Shown: piece by piece, positions 44,588-54,705 of the stretch | Layout of the letters: each line of letters opens with the position of its first letter | Numbering within the stretch: the first letter of the stretch is position 1 | Source of the DNA: Sinohyriopsis cumingii | Taxonomy: Eukaryota > Mollusca > Bivalvia > Unionida > Unionidae | NCBI GenBank assembly: GCA_028554795.2 | Contig: CM068835.1 | Location: 59,891,219 to 59,955,218, forward strand | Length of the DNA: 64,000 bases | Direction of reading: 5' to 3' | Translations under genes and position numbers: made by a program | The notes under the pieces: model-generated | The model's input: only the letters and a program-made list of their open reading frames with translations | Databases searched by the model: none | Told to the model about the DNA's origin: nothing

Positions 44588-44702
44588 AACAATGTACCAT
44601 CTATACTCACTTACATGTACAGTCCAACTGCAAACTGCACAGACCCAGATCTGCTGGCACATTTGTGCTGGCAGATCTGGGTATATGCAGTTAATACATT
44701 TA
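44588..44702. mobile_element. M3 fold-back MITE, compact copy
   Basis: The left end is ACCATCTATACTCACTTACA. It has a near-perfect central palindrome, ACCCAGATCTGCTGGCACA against TGCTGGCAGATCTGGGT, with a 3-4 base loop. This is the best view of the family's inner hairpin. Confidence 0.8.
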
Positions 44703-45275
44703 AAATCATATACCATGAAGATTAGAAAATGCAAAACTAGTGTTATGAGCCTGAATACAGAATATCAGCTTAGTGGCCACGACTACATCAGGGTGTTTGC
44801 TTCTGTTACTATTTGAGTGAGTGATCTCACTGACTGTGATCATGTTCTATCATTTCAAATGGGCATGGAACAACTGGAACTAAAAACATAGTTTATATGA
44901 CTGAATACAACACTGACTGTACTTAAGGAAATATGCTGACAACTTTGAAACAAATGCTCAAAATTCAATTGTTTAGCACAATCAGAACACATTTGAAACT
45001 TCATGTTATTGGTCAAACTGTCTGCATAAAAACTTCATGTTATTGGTCTACCTGTCTGCATAAAAAGTGCAAATACACTGCTTATCTGCTTCTGCATTTT
45101 TTATTTGTCCCAAATGAAGGACAATCTGTTATTGGGTTGCAAAGTTTCATGGGCATCAAATACAAAGTGCTAGCTCTGCATTGTTAAATTAGGCAAGTAC
45201 TGAAAGTACAAAGTATTAAGCACGTCCCTCTTAATGAATTTTAAGAATGAAAGTGTAGTTTGTTTACAACAAGAG

Positions 45276-45790
45276 TTGTTGTTTGTTGCTGTTGTTCTGG
45301 CTTTAAAGCCATTTTTTATTATACAATAGGATATACATGGCAGTCAGTATAATCAGTACAAACGATGGAGGAAGAACCCAGGAAAACCACGGTAAGAACT
45401 ACTGACCCACGGGAAACTATCGCCCAACTTTCTCACATACTGCACTGGCACAGCCTAAGACTGTAACTGATGCAGAAAGAGGTATGATGTCTGTGATTGG
45501 TTGATGTTGTGGGGTTTAACGCCATTTTTCAGTACATGATAGGCTATGTATGGCGGCCAGTATTAATGGTGGAGGAAGAACCCGGGAAAACCCCCGGAAA
45601 GAACCACCGACCCATGAGAAGCTACTGGCAAGCTTTCTCACATACCCATATTGGTTGAATCCATGACTCGAACCCACACAGACAGAGGTGAGATGGCAGT
45701 GATCCGTAACGGAGAGTGCTTTAGACCACTCGGGACCCTTCTGTGATTGGTAAAGGCAAGCGATTTATTCCACTTGGCTACCAAGGGCCC
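45276..45790 (-). mobile_element. Older S2 SINE, interrupted by a younger S2
   Basis: Tail and body lie at 45276-45500, and the head end (ATTTATTCCACTTGGCTACC, AAGGGCCC) resumes at 45751-45790. The 239 bp between, plus one copy of an 11-bp repeat, are the younger SINE. The older copy is noticeably more diverged from the family than the younger. Confidence 0.9.
45501..45739 (-). mobile_element. Younger S2 SINE inside the older one
   Basis: Full length, with head, body and tail. Good B box (plus strand GACTCGAACCCA) and A-box region (GCTTTAGACCACTCGGG). The target duplication TCTGTGATTGG is exact at 45490-45500 and 45740-45750, inside the older SINE. Confidence 0.95.
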
Positions 45791-45894
45791 TTCCAATAAG
45801 AGTAACATCAACAGCCTTTTATGCATCAACCCAGTGTTTAATACTCCTCCATGTATACACCTTGAATTTTTTTGTATATAAACCACTTTATTTT

Positions 45895-46520
45895 TGTTTT
45901 AGTCACCTTGACCCTAACCTTTTACCTTTTGACCCAAATATAAATAGCCTTCTTCCTTATCACAAGCATAAGTAATACACTATTTTGGTCCAGGTTTGTG
46001 ATGCAGGACTGATTTTACTATGTCAAAACCGTATTTCAACTTTCCATCACAATAACCTTGACATTTGCACTACCAAATTAATAGGCTTCTTCCTTACCCC
46101 AAGCATGAGCAATCTGCTATGCTGGTCCAGATTCATCATGATGGAGTTATTGTGCCAAAACTATATTTCAACTTTCATTTACAGTAAAATTTTGACCACA
46201 AAATCGATAGACCTTTTCCTTAGCCCAAGTACAAGACATCCACAAAGTTTGGTCAAGGTATGTTATGTACAACTAATGTTACTGTGCAGAAACCATATTT
46301 ATTCTTTTAATCAGTGACCCTACATTTTAACTTTTTGACCCTAAAATTGTGTTTTTCCTTACCTCAAATGCAAGCAATCTGGAAACTGGACAGCAGAGAA
46401 CTCAATTGTTTTTTTAGTCACAGTGACTCTGAGTTCATCTTTTTGACCCTAAAGTTAATAGGGTTCTTCCTAACCCCCAATGCAAGCCATCCAAATAGTT
46501 TGGTAACAGCCAAATGTGGA
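45895..46520 (+). repeat. Decayed tandem repeat (TGACCCTAAAAT phrases), about 130-150 bp
   Basis: Four or five copies share TTTTGACC, AATAGGCTTCTTCCTTA, CCCCAAGCATGAGCAATC and TGGTCCAGGT. A similar GACCTTGACC style is common in mollusc genomes. Frames of 69-110 codons here are fortuitous. Confidence 0.7.
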
Positions 46521-46554
46521 TAACTCAACTTACTGTGTGGAAATAAAACTGGCA

Positions 46555-47150
46555 ATGTTGAGGCATATAGGTGGACATTATGAAAAACAAACTGCTCCGA
46601 CTTAAGACCATCTTTGCTAGCCCAGGTTCCGATAACCCTATCTACACCTTGACAGATCAAACAGCTATATTGGTGCTTTGTCCTAGCAACATCTATTGGA
46701 TTTCATCTGTTGCCTCCCTTAGTATGTAATGCCAACTAACCAATAGCGTGGTGCATTATGCATTGGCCAAAAACAGTGGTGGCAATTCACCTAAACATAT
46801 ACTTTGTAAGTTTAACTGTGAAAGTAAGACTATATACAAGAGGGAAGCCATTACAAGTCTATTTGAGTGAAAGGTATTTGTGCAAACACAGACTGGCACT
46901 GGAAAAGTGCTTATTTATCAGTCCATGCAAGTTGTGTGCTCCCCTTGTCTCAATCACATAGGAATGGTGTTTAAATCTGAACAACTTAATTTTGACTGGA
47001 TGCATTGGCTTGCCACCAAAGCCAATGAAATTCACACCGAGGCATAGAAATATCTGCTCTATATGCAAAGGTATAGATAGGGTTATTGGAACCTTGGCAA
47101 GCAAAGATGACTTATGGCGGACATCCACCTGGTGAAAAAAGAAGACCAGT
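46555..47150. repeat. Inverted-repeat element, unclassified
   Basis: The left arm (46570-46655: TAGGTGGACAT, CATCTTTGCTAGCCCAGG, TTCCGATAACCCTATCTA) is matched in inverse orientation by 47060-47140 (TAGATAGGGTTATTGGAACC, TTGGC, AAGCAAAGATG, ATCCACCT). The span between arms is about 400 bp. A minus-strand frame of 115 codons covers part of it but has no recognised domain. It could be a foldback MITE or two inverted copies of a repeat. Confidence 0.65.
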
Positions 47151-47169
47151 TTTCCAAGAAGAGCAATTT

Positions 47170-47305
47170 TAGGGCCTCTCTGGCTGACTTTATGGGGCTT
47201 TTGCACTTGTAATTAAAGGGGTCCCTCAGGCTGAGTTTATGGGGCCCTTGGCACAGGGGACCCTCAGGCTGAATTTAGGCAGCCCATGGCACTAATTGTA
47301 GGAGG
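47170..47305 (+). repeat. Short tandem repeat, about 45-50 bp, three units
   Basis: GGCTGA.TTTATGGGGC, CCTTGGCAC and GGGGWCCCTCA recur, with a last unit of GCCCATGGCACTAATTGTAG. Confidence 0.75.
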
Positions 47306-48470
47306 CCCTGATTTTTATTTCATTATTTACTTCTTATATACTTATTAAAATACATCACAACAGTTATGAAGATTTACATTAAGTTGCTGTAAATTACTGA
47401 AGTCAATTCTTAGTTCTCTTTCAAATTAGTTTGAAATTATTATCACATATTTGCATCACAATAATGAGAAGCTTGCCATATTACTTGAATGATAACATGC
47501 ATCTTCATGACTTATTATAATGGATGTATCAATTTGTCCAAGACAAAGAGCACATGATAGCAAACTATAAATCTTTCTATTTCTGTGCATCTTTTAAGAT
47601 GTGTTGTTGGAGTTTACCTGCACCCTTTCTAATTTAACTGAGGAAAACTTAGGTACTTCGTTGCAACCTTGATAAATCCTCCAGGATGACTATATTCTGA
47701 AAACTGATGTAGATAGTGTAGGACCAAAAAGTGGAGTCTTTGATGCAAGGGTTGTAACCACAATAAAACGCAGTTTCATTATGTATAAAAGAATCTGATC
47801 AAACATTTTGCTAAATATATCAACAGACCAGTCTAGTCCATGCTCATATACAAACTCAAGTCATAAAAGTAACACCACCTAGTGAAACATAATGTTCTCA
47901 TAAAAAGCCTAAACTAACATTTATAGTGACTCACTATACAACTCCAGGCAAGTGGAAGTACATTGTTACATACAAGGTACATGACCGCTCAAATGTGGAC
48001 AATTAACCTCAGACAACAGTAGCTTAATGATGAGCCCTGTACACCTCTCTACAACAAGCATTATCACATATCAAAAAGAATTGAAATTACCTGACCAGGG
48101 TTTCATATAATTATGTTATATAAAATAACTATATTTTTTTTAAAAATAGCATTATAATATATAGATACTGACAAAATTTTACAAGTCAAAGGAATGTTAC
48201 TTAAGTTCAAATGTAAATAATGTTTTAAAGCTTAAATTCAAATGTCCTCTCCAAAAATTTACATACATTTCATTATTTGTGATTGAATCAAATTATTTGT
48301 GATTGAATGATTACAAATCAAGAGATTGAAGTATCATCTCCATTACTGCACAAAAACAGTACAAAATATGGAAAGAAGTATTTTAAATTATCTTAAAATT
48401 ACATGAAGGCTTAATTTTTTCTCTTCCACTTACTGTATTAAGACATGAAAAACCTACAAAAAGGAAACAT
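47306..48470. other. Unannotated AT-rich DNA
   Basis: No gene or repeat family recognised. Confidence 0.4.
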
Positions 48471-48471
48471 T

Positions 48472-48562
48472 TACCGTATATACTCACTTATAAGATGCTA
48501 TGGCAGATCAGGACTTTTGCTGTTTGCAGTCAGGCTAAACTTATAAGCAAGTAAAGATGATA
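48472..48562. mobile_element. M3 fold-back MITE, shortest copy
   Basis: The left end TTACCGTATATACTCACTTA and right end AACTTATAAGCAAGTAAAGA enclose about 50 bp, including ATGGCAGATCAGGAC and TGTTTGCAGTCAGG. Internal deletion has left little but the ends. Confidence 0.75.
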
Positions 48563-48939
48563 AGCAAAAAGGAAATCTGGCCATCTGTAAGCATCATAAA
48601 TCTGCTGATCCAATAAAAATTCATTCAAATTGATCAATCATGAGAAATACATGTATGGTAAGCTTAAAATGTAGGCCAGCAGTAATAGGGCTTGTACAAA
48701 TTATACCATCAACACTTGCCAGAAACCTGATACCATACCTGACAGCAAACTTGAATCACAAAGACAAGGAATCCCTAAACTGAGTCTGAAATCCAATTTT
48801 CTGGCTGGTCCATTCTGACATGTCTGCAGATTAATTTTGGAGGGACAAAACCATCTCACTAATAGACTATGTCTCATATTTCAGCTGTGAATTCTGATCC
48901 CGTAGCATGGTTAATGCATACAGAAATGAACTTCTCAGC

Positions 48940-49100
48940 CATCCTCCCTTAATCTGTCTTGCACAGACTGACTAGTGCATCAAAACTAAACATTAAAGAT
49001 CTTTTAGGTTGCCAAGGAATAGTGTTCCGAGATCCAGGTGGTGTTACTACATTCCCCTCATGCAGATAACTTGCAAAAGCTTTTTTTTTTAAAAATGTGA
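48940..49100 (-). other. Open minus-strand stretch, unidentified
   Basis: Reads SYLHEGNVVTPPGSRNTIPW and on to FSFDALVSLCKTD, then a stop, after a possible TTTTGCAAG acceptor. There is no recognised domain and no second exon nearby. It could be a terminal exon or chance. Confidence 0.15.
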
Positions 49101-49334
49101 ACACTGACAAATGACAATCACTTACACAGGTGAAGACAATTACAAGGTTTGGACAGAACACTTAGTCTTACCTGCAGATAATGTAATGCATTTAAAATTA
49201 TGTAATTTAACCTTTTCAACAAATGCTATTACATGTATTACTGTCTTAAAAAGTAATCCAAAATTACTTAACTTGTTGTCCCCATATGCCACATTTATGG
49301 TATTACCCCTCTTCTGAGCTCTGTAAAGTGAATA

Positions 49335-49560
49335 TCATTTAAGATACACAAAAGTGGGTTGATTACAGAAAAGGAAAAAGATGCAGTTTTACAATGGTCA
49401 CAAATAATGTAGACTTTCTACTCACATTAAACATTACAATGGACAAAAAATTTTGAAGCCTGTTTTTTTCTTTTCTTTGCCAAAATTATCGGTTTAGAAA
49501 AGTAGTTTGTTTCAAGATTTTAGACCTTTTGGCCTTAGATCTGAAGTATGGATCTCGCTC
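49335..49560 (+). repeat. Dispersed repeat, paired with 870-1060
   Basis: AAGATACACAAAAGTGGG, TTTCTACTCACATTA and AGATTTTAGACCTTTTGG correspond in order to the left-hand copy. Confidence 0.55.
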
Positions 49561-50514
49561 ATTATCGAACTCATCTGAGACTTTAACGATGCAAGCACAC
49601 ATTCCAGGTTTTATCAAAACTTTATTTGAAATAAAGCCTCTAGAGTGATAACAATGATAACCAATTCGTTGCAGGATCATCTCATTAATATACATGGGTC
49701 TTAGTCATTATCAAACTTGTCGGAGATTTTAATGATATAAACACATATACTAAGTTTGATTGAGATCAGACTCCGGAGTGGCAGCAAGCAATTCTTGACA
49801 AACAAATGCAGGGCCATACCATATGCTAACATGGCCTTATAGCAAGCTGAGCTAATTTAATTCATGGGAATGCATCGATTTATCAACATGTGCTACTACA
49901 CAAAAAAAACCTAAAAAAACAAACAAAAACTTCAAAGCCAGTTGCATTCACAAAATTATGTCTTAAACTCCATTCTGTGACTGGACATAAATGGCAAGAA
50001 CTAACAAAAATGAAGAAAGCAATGTCATTTGTCCATATGTGCATCTTCAAATGATGACCATACCATGTACACAGATTCATGGCAATCCAATAAAATCTTT
50101 AAGATTTGTTAACAAGAAGAATACCACAACAGTTTTCCAAGTCAAAAGGAGCAAATATCTTGAGAAAAACAATTGTCGGAGCAGAGTGATCTGTTCATAT
50201 GTGCATCTTCAGCTGATGATTATCACTGTTCCCAAGTTGCATGACAAAAATCAATGAGTCTGTCTGCAAATGAACTAGGGTAACAACTCTTACAAAAGTG
50301 CAGAAATATAGTAAAAGACAACATCTGTATATTCAGGTGATGTCCATAATAAATGCCAAGTTTGATGCCAATCCATCAAAACCTGCAAGAATCTGTGCTG
50401 TGACTGGAGATCCAAGTCTATGCAGTTTACAGTTACAACAAACATTAGTGATGAGCATATACAGCAAGTACTGACTTGACCCATACTAATTCATAAAGAC
50501 AGGTGATGTCTCAT
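49561..50514. other. Unannotated DNA with old repeat relics
   Basis: Phrases such as CATATGTGCATCTTCA with TGATGA recur at 50034 and 50198, giving a decayed duplication. No gene was seen. Confidence 0.35.
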
Positions 50515-50715
50515 AGGTTTTCATAGGTTATCATGCCAATACTGCAGCTGAAAGGGTATGGATTCAAATCCTACCACATGATCGGTCCGGGTCGACTACT
50601 GCAGTTTGTTCCTGAGCATGGCACTTTACACCAATTGCTTCTATGAGGAAATAAGTGCTTAAAAAACTTCCTTGTTTTGATATGTCATAAAACACCCAAT
50701 GAAACCATATTAAAA
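50515..50715 (+). mobile_element. tRNA-derived SINE, third type, diverged
   Basis: The B-box region GGATTCAAATCCT is followed by GGTCCGGGTCGACTACTGCA, CTGAGCATGGCACTTTAC, TTGTTTTGATATGTCATAAA and ACACC. The A-box region is not convincing. The CATAAAACACC end is shared with 28105-28315. Confidence 0.55.
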
Positions 50716-50745
50716 CCTATATATATATCTTTATTAATTCTCTGA

Positions 50746-51617
50746 CCTCTCCGGTGGCCTAGCGGTTAGAGTGTCCACCTCAGACGCGGGAGGTTGCAGG
50801 TTCAAACACCAAGTCTAGTCATACCACAGACTTATAAAAATGGTACTAACAGCTGCCTCGCTAGGCTCTTAGCATTAACACATTAACCCCTGGAGGTTTT
50901 TGTCATTTTCGCATGAAATTCGAGTAGGAAACACATTTTGAAAGCAATTTCTGAATACATTTGAAAACACTAATTTCCAGGTGATCTTCCAATAACAAAC
51001 TGCCTAGTTGTGTTAGAAACATCATTTTTCATTGGCTATTTGGCTCGCACATGAGCAGAAGGGTAAAAGTTGGGAGTTCCTTTTCTTTTTTTTCTTATCG
51101 GACCCATTATTTTCATATCAAGACCACTCTTTATTCCAAATGCCCATCTTATGCTACTTTTTACAAAGGTTCGTCTGTCTGTTTGCATCGGATTCTGACC
51201 ATGGGCAAATTTTGGGTAGAAAAAAATCAGGTCCAAAAAATGAGGTTTTTCCCTCTGTATTTTGTAGTGCAACTAGAAATTCCAGATTATTTGGTATCAT
51301 TGTAGAGCTACAACTGTCTACCTTTCTATAGTACCACCCACTTTAGTATATCATACATGACCTTGACGTTACAGAGCTCGGCAGTAGGCTACTACCTCCT
51401 GCCGCATAAACTCATCACCAGGGGTTAATGTGTTAAGAGGTTAATGTTAGGACTGGTTGGCCTGGTTTTAGGATAAAGTGACTGGGTGCGACATCATGCA
51501 AACATGTCTGCGGCATGATGCCCCAGTGCTAGACATCACTATAAACTGCCACACTGTAGACATCATAGCGATATCACTGAAAAATTGTTAAAGCTACATT
51601 AAAATTCCAAATCACAC
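50746..51617 (+). mobile_element. S1 SINE interrupted by a MITE, with 13-bp target duplication
   Basis: The head CTCTCCGGTGGCCTAGCGGT has an A box, TGGCCTAGCGG, and the body resumes after the insert at 51433. The duplication ATTAATTCTCTGA is exact at 50733-50745 and 51618-51630. Without the insert it is a normal S1 of about 315 bp. Confidence 0.95.
50879..51432. mobile_element. MITE, 554 bp, TTAA target duplication
   Basis: The ends are perfect 15-bp inverted repeats, CACATTAACCCCTGG. Exact TTAA copies border it (50875-50878 and 51433-51436). Taking it out with one TTAA gives the S1 consensus AGCATTAAGAGGTTA. TTAA targets are used by piggyBac and Kolobok transposases. Ends starting CAC fit neither name securely. 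No transposase is encoded, and frames of 78-99 codons inside have no known domain. Confidence 0.9.
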
Positions 51618-51639
51618 ATTAATTCTCTGAGTTACATGC

Positions 51640-52320
51640 ATGTACATGTACCCAAAAAGAATGAGCAAGATTGCTTCATTTTTAAGTAGGTTTCCATGTA
51701 AAGTTCATCCAAGTAAAACCTCCAGTGCTAATCATACAGAAAGTTCAGGAAATAAAACATACACACGCAGGAATAGTTCCATCACATTCCAGCTGTGAGT
51801 CATTGAAATTCTTATGGCACCAACTTGCTGAGAAATATCTTAACAGTAAATCTGAATTTACCTCATGAAATACATCAGGAGTTTCTCATTTCTTATGTAA
51901 AAAAATTAAATAGCAATCAAAAAGCAATTAAACCATTGTATACCAATCCGTACAGCAACTTGGTAGAAAAGTGGCTATATGACACCAAGTAAAGGTAAAC
52001 TTCAGAAAATGTTTTTAAAAAGACTGCACAAAGATTTTGGAAGATAAACCCTTCCAAATAAATTTAATCATGAAGTACAACATGTAAAATGAAAAGATGC
52101 TAAAATTCTGTAAATAATACATTTTTTTTAAAATGGAAAATCCTTAAAACATTTCAATTTGTAAATTGAACTGACTTTTTTTAAAAAAAAATCAAATTGT
52201 TCTTGGATGGTATATCATCATAGTTTTTTTTTCAAGTTTACATCAAAATATTTGTCCACAGGGTGAAAATTAAGACAAAATCATTTTCCACTGTCACTGG
52301 ACATTTGCATGGTATCCAGT
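51640..52320. other. Unannotated AT-rich DNA
   Basis: Nothing recognised. Confidence 0.4.
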
Positions 52321-52324
52321 CTAG

Positions 52325-52825
52325 TTGGTGTTCACCTTCTGAAGGTATGCATGAGTCAGGTATGTATCTAATACACCTTCGGTTACCTAATCTCTGAAAT
52401 TCTACATGTGGATTGCCACTTTCCAATAATGAATTTGATATGTAGGTGGAGACACCTTAAAATATTAACCTACAAGTCAAAACCAGTTAATATATGCTAT
52501 ATGGAGTTATTATTATGCTTTCATTTGCATCATAACAGAATTATTTCTTTCAGACTATTTCAGTTTTTACTTTTGGTGTTCACCTTCTGAAGGTATGCAT
52601 GAGTCAGGTATGTGTCTAATACACCTTCAGTTACTTAATCTCTGAAATTCTACATGTGGATTGCCACTTTCCAATAATGAATCTGATATGTAGGTGGAGA
52701 CACCTTAAAATATTAACCTACAAGTCAAAACCAGTTACTATATGCTACCAGGGATTTGGAATTATTATTATGCTTTAATTTGCATCATAACAGAATTATT
52801 TCTTTCAGGCTATTTCAGTTTTTAC
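52325..52825 (+). repeat. Tandem duplication, 248-bp unit, two copies
   Basis: TTGGTGTTCACCTTCTGAAG starts both copies (52325 and 52573), and both end near TTTCAGTTTTTACT. They are about 95 percent alike by eye. The second has an extra CCAGGGATTTGGA-like stretch after TATATGCTA. Confidence 0.93.
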
Positions 52826-52952
52826 TGAACACACCATGCTGTTGTTAAATTTTGCCTATAGCTTGCCATGCAACATCTGTTTTATTATTAGAGATATTGA
52901 CAACAGTTATTCATGTGTCTTCTTTGCCTCCCTACAACAAAAGGCTGCAAGT

Positions 52953-53147
52953 ATCATATATACTAGCTTAAAAGATGACAAACAGCAAACTGCATAGACC
53001 CAGATCTAGGCCTGTGTAGTTTGTTAGGGTTAATCAGTATCATAAACAACAAAGACCCTAATCTGCTGGCACATTATGATACAGATCAGGATCTTGGTTG
53101 TTTGCAATTAGATTTCACTTATGAGTAAGTATATATACACTACATTA
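52953..53147. mobile_element. M3 fold-back MITE
   Basis: The ends are ATCATATATACTAGCTTAAA and CTTATGAGTAAGTATATATA. Inside are GCATAGACCCAGATCTAGG, TTTGTTAGGGTTAATCAGTA and CTGCTGGCACATTATG. One of the fuller copies. Confidence 0.8.
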
Positions 53148-53187
53148 TTTATCAGCATGCTTTTGCAGTGATTTCTCCAGGATTTTC

Positions 53188-53439
53188 GGGGCCCCGAGTG
53201 GCCGAGTGGTCTAAAGCGCTCTTCGTTACGGATCACTGCCATCTCACCTCTGTCTGCGTAGGTTCGAGTCTAGGATTCAGCCAATGTGGGTATGTGAGAA
53301 AGCTTGCCAGTAGCTTCTCGTGGGTCGGTGGTTCTTTCCGGTGTTTTCCCGGGTTCTTCCTCCACCATTAATACTGGCCACCATGTATAGCCTATCGTGT
53401 GCTGAAAAATGGCGTTAAACCCCACAACAACAACAACAA
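53188..53439 (+). mobile_element. S2 SINE, youngest-looking copy, 14-bp target duplication
   Basis: Full length: head GGGGCCCCGAGTGGCCGAGT with GGTCTAAAGCGCT (a Leu/Ser-tRNA-like A-box region), B box GGTTCGAGTCT, intact body, and tail CAACAACAACAACAA. The duplication TCTCCAGGATTTTC is exact at 53174-53187 and 53440-53453. It is the best reference copy for the family in this window and is probably transcribable by RNA polymerase III. Confidence 0.97.
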
Positions 53440-53634
53440 TCTCCAGGATTTTCACATAGATGTGGAATTCCGACCTTTGGTCTTTTGGAAACAGGGGTGG
53501 GGGAGGGGGGAAATTCTTATGGGAGACAGTTCTTACAGTACAGTACTGTGCATATTAGTATGATCCAACAAAAGTGTGTGCAATAAATAGCTTTAAAAGT
53601 GAATGTAGATAAATCTTAATAATATTATATCTTC

Positions 53635-53766
53635 ATTATCCGCATAGTGGCAGCAATCATGTACATATATAATTAAAACTGCTTGTAACAGCTGAGATAT
53701 TATAGATTTTACCTACATTACTGACACAGTGCAAACCTGTTCACTTAGCATAAGGCTTTTAACATA
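53635..53766 (+). repeat. Decayed tandem repeat left of the Tigger element
   Basis: CTTCATTATCCGCATAGTGG, CAGCAATCATG and GTAACAG match units at 57563-57880. The Tigger element landed inside this array. Confidence 0.6.
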
Positions 53767-53775
53767 CAGTCAAAC

Positions 53776-53965
53776 CCACTTATCTCGACCTCGGTTATCT
53801 CGACAACCCGCTTATGTCGAGCGTTTTGGTCCGGTCCCGAAAAAATTCTTCTTTGTTATGCTATTTTTTACCCGCTTATCTCGACCTCTGTTAAGTCGAT
53901 AACCCGGTTATGTCGGGCATAAGTTTCGGTCCGAAGTAACATGTGGACCCGCTTAATTCGACGAA
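53776..53965 (+). repeat. Subterminal repeats of the Tigger element
   Basis: CCCRCTTATCTCGACCTC lies at about 53776 and 53872, with related TTATGTCGA, GTTAAGTCGATAACCCGG and GCTTAATTCGACG copies between and after. Such arrays usually bind transposase. The right end holds only two or three such motifs, so the ends are unequal. Confidence 0.8.
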
Positions 53966-54705
53966 ATGCAACTTTTTAACGTCAATCTCACAGAAATTGT
54001 ACAAGAAATAGTCAGCAAAAGCAATCGATTTTCAGGCACAATTTTGGTCCGTTACGGCAGTAGTCACATGTTTATTTCATATTCTTTCTATTTTTGGTTC
54101 GTAAGAGTAGCTTAATCGATTAGTTTATTAAGAATATATCATGTTCACTACATAAAATATTCAAGGATTCACAAAGACAAGAGTGTGTACAAATTACAAT
54201 GTAACTTTATTTTACGAAAACGCAGAATCTTAGATGTCAGCTACATGTGTATTTTATCATTTCCCTTTTATTTCTTAAGGTACATTTCAGATATGAATTA
54301 TGTTCCGAAGTACATGTATACAAGAAACAACAATCAAGGAGATACAAGTAATGAAATATTATGTACATGTACACATTAATAATCAATGTGCAGACGGAAA
54401 AGTGCTGATCGGCTGAATATTCAGGTCATGAAATTGCTCCATATGCACGTAATATCATGACGATTTATTGTATAGCATTTTATGACAAAATAGCCAAACA
54501 TGTCAGCAATATTTTCAAAATATCTAGGAATTATAAACTGAACATAATGTAGTGGAAATACAAAAATATACGGTAAAATTACCTACACGTACATGTACAA
54601 TAAACGCATACTATATATGAATAAAAAAATGAATACTTTTTTCATTTTGAATCTATACATCTATAAAACACACAAGTACATAAACATATCATAATGTGCA
54701 CTACA

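Noticed and set aside
46859..47206. A piggyBac-like transposase fragment
   Set aside because: A faint GGKPMHPVKIKLF resemblance only; no catalytic motif can be placed.
53195..53275. A tRNA-Leu or tRNA-Ser gene
   Set aside because: It is the head of an S2 SINE with tail and target duplication; the cloverleaf does not close. The same applies to the other S1 and S2 heads.
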